64,000 nt of DNA, taken from NCBI GenBank assembly GCA_038534195.1, contig JBCAXE010000015.1:9694-73693 (forward strand). Direction: 5' to 3'. The DNA comes from JAJFFW01 sp038534195 (GTDB taxonomy: Bacteria; Pseudomonadota; Alphaproteobacteria; Caulobacterales; Parvularculaceae). Shown here piece after piece: positions 60,305 through 64,000 of this stretch. The notes below the pieces were generated by a model that ran no database searches, was not told the DNA's origin, and was given only the letters and a program-made list of their open reading frames with translations. The position numbers and the translations under genes are program-made. Numbering within the stretch: the first letter of the stretch is position 1; every line of letters starts with the position of its first letter.

Positions 60305-60333
60305 CATTAACGCCTCACCGACCAATTTTTCAA
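60305..60333 (-). promoter_or_regulatory. sigma-70-like promoter for candidate RNA B
   Basis: On the minus strand TTGAAA (60333-60328) and TTAATG (60310-60305) lie 17 bases apart. Initiation near 60298 would give an RNA of about 140 bases. The -10 is only a moderate match. Confidence 0.4.
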
Positions 60334-60397
60334 GCCCTGAACCCAAAAAAATGCTTGTGTGTGATCGATTGACCCACCCCAGGAGGGTTAATAATCG

Positions 60398-61177
60398 CTA
60401 ATTCTTGAGGAACGAGCCGCCCGCCTCCGGCGCCTTGAAAAGGCTGTTTCGGAAGCGCCCGCCCTCCTCCAGATTGCTCAGGCTGACGACCGTGATCCCA
60501 TTTTGCACATCACGCACGATCCATTGTTCAAGAGCAAAGTTGGGCGCCTGCAAGATCACGGAAAGCTCCCCTTCCGTCTCCTCTCCCGTGGAGGCGAACG
60601 TCACCGCCACTGTATCGGCGCCGCGGTCGACGCCCACTACCTCGGCATCGCCAAGCTCAACCTGTTTGCTCAACAAAAACCGTAGCGGTGTTTTCTTGAT
60701 CGGATAGAAATCCGTCGTCTCGAGATCCTTGTCTTCCACGTAGACGTTCCCTTGCGTCGCGACGATCAAGAGCGGCGCCGGCGGCTCATATTCGAAGCGG
60801 AGCTGACCGGGGCGTCGCAAATAGAGCTTCCCGGAAGAAACGCCCCCTGACGGTGCGACTTGTGTGAAATCGGCTTCCAGCGTTTTGATGGACTGAATAT
60901 AGGCGCGCACCTTTTCAACGACAGCGTCATCGCTTAGGCCGTCGAACACGAGCGCCTCGTCTTCTGCGCCGGGCGTCGCCACGGGCTTGTTAACGATCGC
61001 GTCGCCAAGGGACGCCGCACTGTTCGCAGAATGCGCGCCGGGCGTTACCTCTGCCTGCGTCGCTTCTTGGGCGACCTGTGCGGTGTCTACCGTCGCAGCA
61101 GTCGCCGCAAGCGACGCGCTCGATAAAGCAAGTTCGGCGCAGGCCACGCCGACTGATGTGAAAAATGCAATACCCAT
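60398..61177 (-). CDS. lolA: outer-membrane lipoprotein carrier protein LolA
   Basis: Periplasmic chaperone carrying lipoproteins from LolCDE to the outer membrane. The 259-residue product has an N-terminal export signal, an Ala/Thr-rich linker to about residue 78, then the LolA domain (about 80-255) with YIQSIKTLEADFTQ, GKLYLRRPGQLRFEYEPP and the hydrophobic cavity strands. Its linker is longer than usual, making the protein larger than the typical 200-220 residues. GGGAG lies 7-8 bases before the ATG. Works downstream of Lnt, encoded at the other end of the window. Confidence 0.92.
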   Translation of the reverse strand: MGIAFFTSVGVACAELALSSASLAATAATVDTAQVAQEATQAEVTPGAHSANSAASLGDAIVNKPVATPGAEDEALVFDGLSDDAVVEKVRAYIQSIKTLEADFTQVAPSGGVSSGKLYLRRPGQLRFEYEPPAPLLIVATQGNVYVEDKDLETTDFYPIKKTPLRFLLSKQVELGDAEVVGVDRGADTVAVTFASTGEETEGELSVILQAPNFALEQWIVRDVQNGITVVSLSNLEEGGRFRNSLFKAPEAGGSFLKN

Positions 61178-61320
61178 TTTTTATCTCCCGTATCGGGGCT
61201 TTGTCGTTGGAGGCCCAGCACTCTTGACCATTAGCGCAACGCTATGGCGAAAGGGGGCGGAAAAAATGTCGGAAACCAGGCGTTTGTAACCGACCCGCAT
61301 CGCACAAATGTGATCGGGCG

Positions 61321-61536
61321 CTATCGCTCGGAAACCAACTTCGCGACCTCGGCCTCCGTTAGCTCACGCGCCTCATCAGGCAACATAATCGGAATACCGT
61401 CCCGGATCGGATAGGCGAGCCGAGCTTTTCTCGACACGAGTTCAGCGGCGTCACGCTGGTAGATTAGGGGTCCTTTAGTCTGCGGACACACCAGCATTTC
61501 CAGCAATTTCGGATCGACTTCCTGATTATCGCTCAT
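61321..61536 (-). CDS. Trm112-family protein
   Basis: A 71-residue protein of the Trm112 family (MLVCPQTKGPLIYQ, then LAYPIRDGIPIMLPDEAR). Eukaryotic Trm112 activates methyltransferases; bacterial forms lack full zinc ligands, as here where only one Cys remains. Its partner is unknown. Position after a LON-domain gene and a thioredoxin-like gene is a conserved alphaproteobacterial trio. Confidence 0.92.
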   Translation of the reverse strand: MSDNQEVDPKLLEMLVCPQTKGPLIYQRDAAELVSRKARLAYPIRDGIPIMLPDEARELTEAEVAKLVSER

Positions 61537-61553
61537 GGTCTACATACTCATTA

Positions 61554-62210
61554 TCACTGCAACGTAGTGTCGCCGCCTTCCGCCACGGTCGACATTTCCA
61601 TCAAGGCGATCAGGCACTCGGCGCGCTCCATGGTGCTTTGCGCCTCAAGGAGCGCCTGTTTTTCATTGGGCGCAAACGGACATCCCATGGCGAGCGAGCA
61701 AACCAGCGCCTGGATGGGCGCTTCGTCCACCGCTTCCCAGTCTGTTTTTAAACCTTCAGCATTCAGATAATGGCGCATCGCTTCTTCAAGGCGGGGACGG
61801 TCGACCATCTGCGCCGTCGGATCAGCTTCTTCGTCGCCGTCAAAGGTGCTGACATCTATTTCGGCCTGGCGGTAAGGCGTATCGGCGCTTAATTCCTCGA
61901 TCAGACGAAAACGGCGGATGCCTGTTAGCGTGATCAGGTAGCGCCCATCCTCGGTTTCGTTGAAGCCCGTGAGACGGCCGGCGCAACCAACGCCATAAAG
62001 CGGCGTAGCGCCCTCCATCGCGCCGTCGCGCGGCTGGATCATCCCGATCATGCGCGATCCCGCGAGGGCGTCATCCACCATGCGCAAATAGCGCGGCTCG
62101 AAGATGTTGAGCGGCAATTGACCGCCGGGCAGCAAGAGAGCCCCAGTTAAGGGAAACAACGGCATGACGTCCGGTAGCTCATAATGAAGAGTTTCGGTTT
62201 CACGCCGCAT
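61554..62210 (-). CDS. LON peptidase N-terminal domain protein
   Basis: A 218-residue stand-alone LON substrate-binding domain without ATPase or protease parts. VMPLFPLTGALLLPGGQLPL, NIFEPRYLRMVDDAL and LTGIRRFRLIEEL are the domain hallmarks. Function unknown, perhaps substrate recognition for a protease or an adaptor. It lies between the co-chaperone thioredoxin and Trm112 genes, with 12 and 17 bases of spacing, so the three are one operon. Confidence 0.92.
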   Translation of the reverse strand: MRRETETLHYELPDVMPLFPLTGALLLPGGQLPLNIFEPRYLRMVDDALAGSRMIGMIQPRDGAMEGATPLYGVGCAGRLTGFNETEDGRYLITLTGIRRFRLIEELSADTPYRQAEIDVSTFDGDEEADPTAQMVDRPRLEEAMRHYLNAEGLKTDWEAVDEAPIQALVCSLAMGCPFAPNEKQALLEAQSTMERAECLIALMEMSTVAEGGDTTLQ

Positions 62211-62222
62211 GGATATCGCTCC

Positions 62223-63167
62223 CTATGCAAATAAAATTGACGATAGGCGCCGCCGCCCCCGCACTGTCGCCGGATGCGCGCCGCCGAGCGCGTCAAAGAC
62301 GGTCAATATTTTCTTGCGCGCCGCGTCATCGTTCCATTCCCGGTCTCTTTCTGTAATCGCCAGCAACTGATCGAGCGCCTTCTCCATATCGCCCGCCGCT
62401 ATATAAGCGCTTGCCAGATCGAAACGCCCGTTAAGGTTATCCGGAGCCGACGCAACTTGCGCTTCCAGCACGGCGATGTCGCCGGCCCCGCCTTCCGCAG
62501 ACGCCAATTCAAGCGCCGCCTTGACGCTGGAGACAGCGGCGTCTGAGCGTTTATCCTCCGGGATCAGATCAAAAACCTGGCGCGCCTGATCAAAGTCGCG
62601 CAGGGAAATATGGCACCGCGCCAGTCCAGCGAGGGCGCGCACATTAACCGCATCGCCGGCTTCGCTCGCTTGCGCTACCTGCCCGAAGGCGTCCGCAGCG
62701 GACGCAACATCACCTGCTTCAAACGCGGCCTCGGCGGCGGTGAGCACATCCTCAAGGCTGGCGCCGGCGCCCGGCTGTGCGCCGCCCAGACTTTTAGCGG
62801 CGTCCGTCAACCGGCCGATGAAGGCTTTGACTTCGCTCTCAGGCACCGCGCCTTGAAATCCGTCAATCGGCCGGCCTTGCAGGAAGCCATAAACTGTCGG
62901 CACTGACTGGATGCGCAACTGCGACGCCAGCATTTGATTTTTGTCGATGTCGATTTTGACGAGCTTCACAAGCCCGCCAGCCGCCGTCGTCGCCTGTTCA
63001 AGAACCGGTGTCAGCTGTTTGCAGGGCCCGCACCAGGGAGCCCAGAAATCGACGATAACCGGCCCCGCCATCGACGCTTCAAGAACGTCCTTTTCAAAGC
63101 TCTCAATCGTCGCGTCCTTGATCAGATCGCTGGCGGGCGCAGCACCGCCGCCCAAAAGCTCGCTCAT
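62223..63167 (-). CDS. thioredoxin-TPR co-chaperedoxin (CnoX/YbbN-like)
   Basis: A 314-residue cytoplasmic protein with a thioredoxin domain (about 18-125; WCGPC with Cys46 and Cys49 intact) and C-terminal TPR-like repeats (about 150-310). This layout is CnoX/YbbN, which protects substrates from oxidation and hands them to GroEL or DnaK. Unlike E. coli CnoX (SQHC), the WCGPC here is fully redox-capable. Leads the operon with the LON-domain and Trm112 genes. Confidence 0.92.
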   Translation of the reverse strand: MSELLGGGAAPASDLIKDATIESFEKDVLEASMAGPVIVDFWAPWCGPCKQLTPVLEQATTAAGGLVKLVKIDIDKNQMLASQLRIQSVPTVYGFLQGRPIDGFQGAVPESEVKAFIGRLTDAAKSLGGAQPGAGASLEDVLTAAEAAFEAGDVASAADAFGQVAQASEAGDAVNVRALAGLARCHISLRDFDQARQVFDLIPEDKRSDAAVSSVKAALELASAEGGAGDIAVLEAQVASAPDNLNGRFDLASAYIAAGDMEKALDQLLAITERDREWNDDAARKKILTVFDALGGAHPATVRGRRRLSSILFA

Positions 63168-63247
63168 TCAACGCTCTCCATTCATACTATCTCATAGATG
63201 AGCCCGGCCCCCACGAAACGCAAGCGCGCAAGAGTGCAATTCCGGGC

Positions 63248-63763
63248 TTATTGCTGGCCTAAAGGCGCACTCAGGTCCGTAAGCCGCGGTTCATGGCCGC
63301 AAAGCCGGAGAAATTTCAGTAAATCCTGAGGCGTCACAGCCGTCGACGCCGTGTTTTCAACCGGGTGAAACCAGACGCGGTCAAACCGCATCAGCGCCTC
63401 ATCGACGATCATCTCGCTCAATGACGCGGCGCTTTCATTGAGAAGCGCAAAGGGAGTCACGGCTCCGGGGATCACGCCAAGGGTTTGCGTCATCAAATCA
63501 GGCTTCCCGAACGAAAGACGGCCCTTCGCGCCCAGCACTTTGCCAAGCCCCACAAGATCAGCGCGGGTGTCGCACCAAGCCGTCGCCAGAAAAAGAGCGC
63601 CCTTTTTGTCCTTCAGAAATAGATTTTTTGAGTGGCCCCCCGGCATCGACGCCTTAAACGCGCGCCCCTCATCGACCGTAAAAATCGCTGGATGATCGAC
63701 CGTTTCGTGGGCGATCCCTTTATCGGTCAGGAACTGCAACAGATCGGCGCGGCTCACGGGCAT
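63248..63763 (-). CDS. prolyl-tRNA synthetase-associated editing domain protein (ProX/YbaK-like)
   Basis: A 171-residue free-standing deacylase of the YbaK/ProRS-INS family that clears Ala-tRNAPro or related mischarged tRNAs. GGHSKNLFLKDKKG, VLGAKGRLSFG and GVIPGAVTPFALLN are family signatures. The start MPVSRADLLQFL at 63763 has AGGAG 7 bases upstream; the frame opens 72 bases earlier without support. Transcribed alone, divergent from the tRNA-Gly gene. ProXp-ala type is likely but not certain. Confidence 0.9.
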   Translation of the reverse strand: MPVSRADLLQFLTDKGIAHETVDHPAIFTVDEGRAFKASMPGGHSKNLFLKDKKGALFLATAWCDTRADLVGLGKVLGAKGRLSFGKPDLMTQTLGVIPGAVTPFALLNESAASLSEMIVDEALMRFDRVWFHPVENTASTAVTPQDLLKFLRLCGHEPRLTDLSAPLGQQ

Positions 63764-63886
63764 AAAGAACTCCTGAAAACGATGGTCGAACCGTTTGGCG
63801 GCATGAATTGAAGCGGGCTTTGGAGCCCCTTGCAAACGCCGGTTCCGTGGGGCATATACGGCGCTCGCACAAGATGCGAACGGAGC

Positions 63887-63961
63887 GCGGGCGTAGCTCA
63901 GGGGTAGAGCGAAACCTTGCCAAGGTTTAGGTCGTGCGTTCGAATCGCATCGCCCGCTCCA
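63887..63961 (+). tRNA. tRNA-Gly(GCC)
   Basis: A 75-base cloverleaf with encoded CCA: acceptor GCGGGCG/CGCCCGC, D-arm GCTC/GAGC, anticodon stem AAACC/GGTTT with loop TTGCCAA giving anticodon GCC, and T-arm GTGCG/CGCAT with TTCGAAT. The discriminator is T. A T-rich stretch follows. Confidence 0.97.
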
Positions 63962-64000
63962 TTTTTTAAAATTTTTATATATCTGGAAGCGCTTTTATTG

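Noticed and set aside
1..64000. CRISPR arrays, insertion sequences, prophage genes, restriction systems
   Set aside because: Reading the whole window showed no regularly spaced repeats, transposase or integrase, phage structural genes or methylase/endonuclease pairs.

Overview
The window reads as chromosomal core DNA of a GC-rich, Gram-negative alphaproteobacterium, most likely of the Caulobacterales/Parvularculales/Hyphomonadaceae type. That placement is inferred from gene order: metK-XRE-lnt-corC-ybeY-phoH-miaB-fur-rimI-tsaB, hemD-mitofilin-hemY, gpsA-yciI, rdgB-hemW, lpoA/rsmI-yraN-BON-gshB, mtaB-ftsY-yciB, xthA-lolA and thioredoxin-LON-Trm112. Lnt, LpoA, LptF/LptG, LolA and an O-antigen ligase show an outer membrane with lipoproteins and LPS. 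No insertion sequence, prophage, CRISPR array or rRNA operon was seen. One run of exactly 100 N (3224-3323) is a scaffold gap that removes the 3' end of lnt.

Layout. 1-11.2 kb: a mostly minus-strand housekeeping block (trmB, metK, lnt, corC, ybeY, phoH, miaB, fur, rimI, tsaB), interrupted by a plus-strand DUF1223 gene. 11.3-18.3 kb: amidase, nitroreductase, dodecin, tsaD, hemD, a Mic60/mitofilin homologue and HemY. 18.3-28.8 kb: O-antigen ligase, a short-chain dehydrogenase, an AT-richer orphan gene, maeB, nfu, a tiny membrane peptide with a structured 3' region, TetR, gpsA, a lipoprotein and YciI. 28.9-34.8 kb: ppa, argG, an Lrp regulator divergent from an indoleamine 2,3-dioxygenase, arfB and rlmN. 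34.9-44.6 kb: rdgB, an NDM-like subclass B1 metallo-beta-lactamase and hemW in one overlapping operon, then lpoA/rsmI/yraN/BON/gshB and a phoX phosphatase. 44.7-53.9 kb: a glycosyltransferase with a flippase-like membrane protein, lptF-lptG, cfa, mtaB-ftsY-yciB. 53.9-64 kb: NUDIX, a MarR regulator with a histone-H1-like tail, a SpoU methylase, a TDO-like enzyme with a kynureninase-like enzyme, xthA, TauE, lolA, Trm112/LON/thioredoxin, a ProRS-associated deacylase and tRNA-Gly(GCC).

How the genes work together. Translation quality and RNA modification are over-represented: TrmB, MiaB, TsaB/TsaD plus MtaB (t6A to ms2t6A), RlmN, RsmI, YbeY, ArfB, a SpoU methylase and a ProRS-associated deacylase. 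Envelope assembly is the second theme: Lnt, LolA, LptFG, LpoA, BON lipoprotein, O-antigen ligase, Cfa and a glycolipid-type glycosyltransferase. Tryptophan catabolism appears twice: an IDO next to an Lrp-type regulator, and 24 kb away a divergent TDO-like/kynureninase-like pair.

Most notable: the B1 metallo-beta-lactamase with all six zinc ligands and NDM-like signatures, translationally coupled between rdgB and hemW; the IDO plus TDO-like pair; the MarR/H1-tail fusion; two related minus-strand candidate small RNAs carrying CCUCC (anti-Shine-Dalgarno) motifs; a double hairpin that buries the trmB start codon; and convergent genes that frequently overlap stop codon on stop codon.
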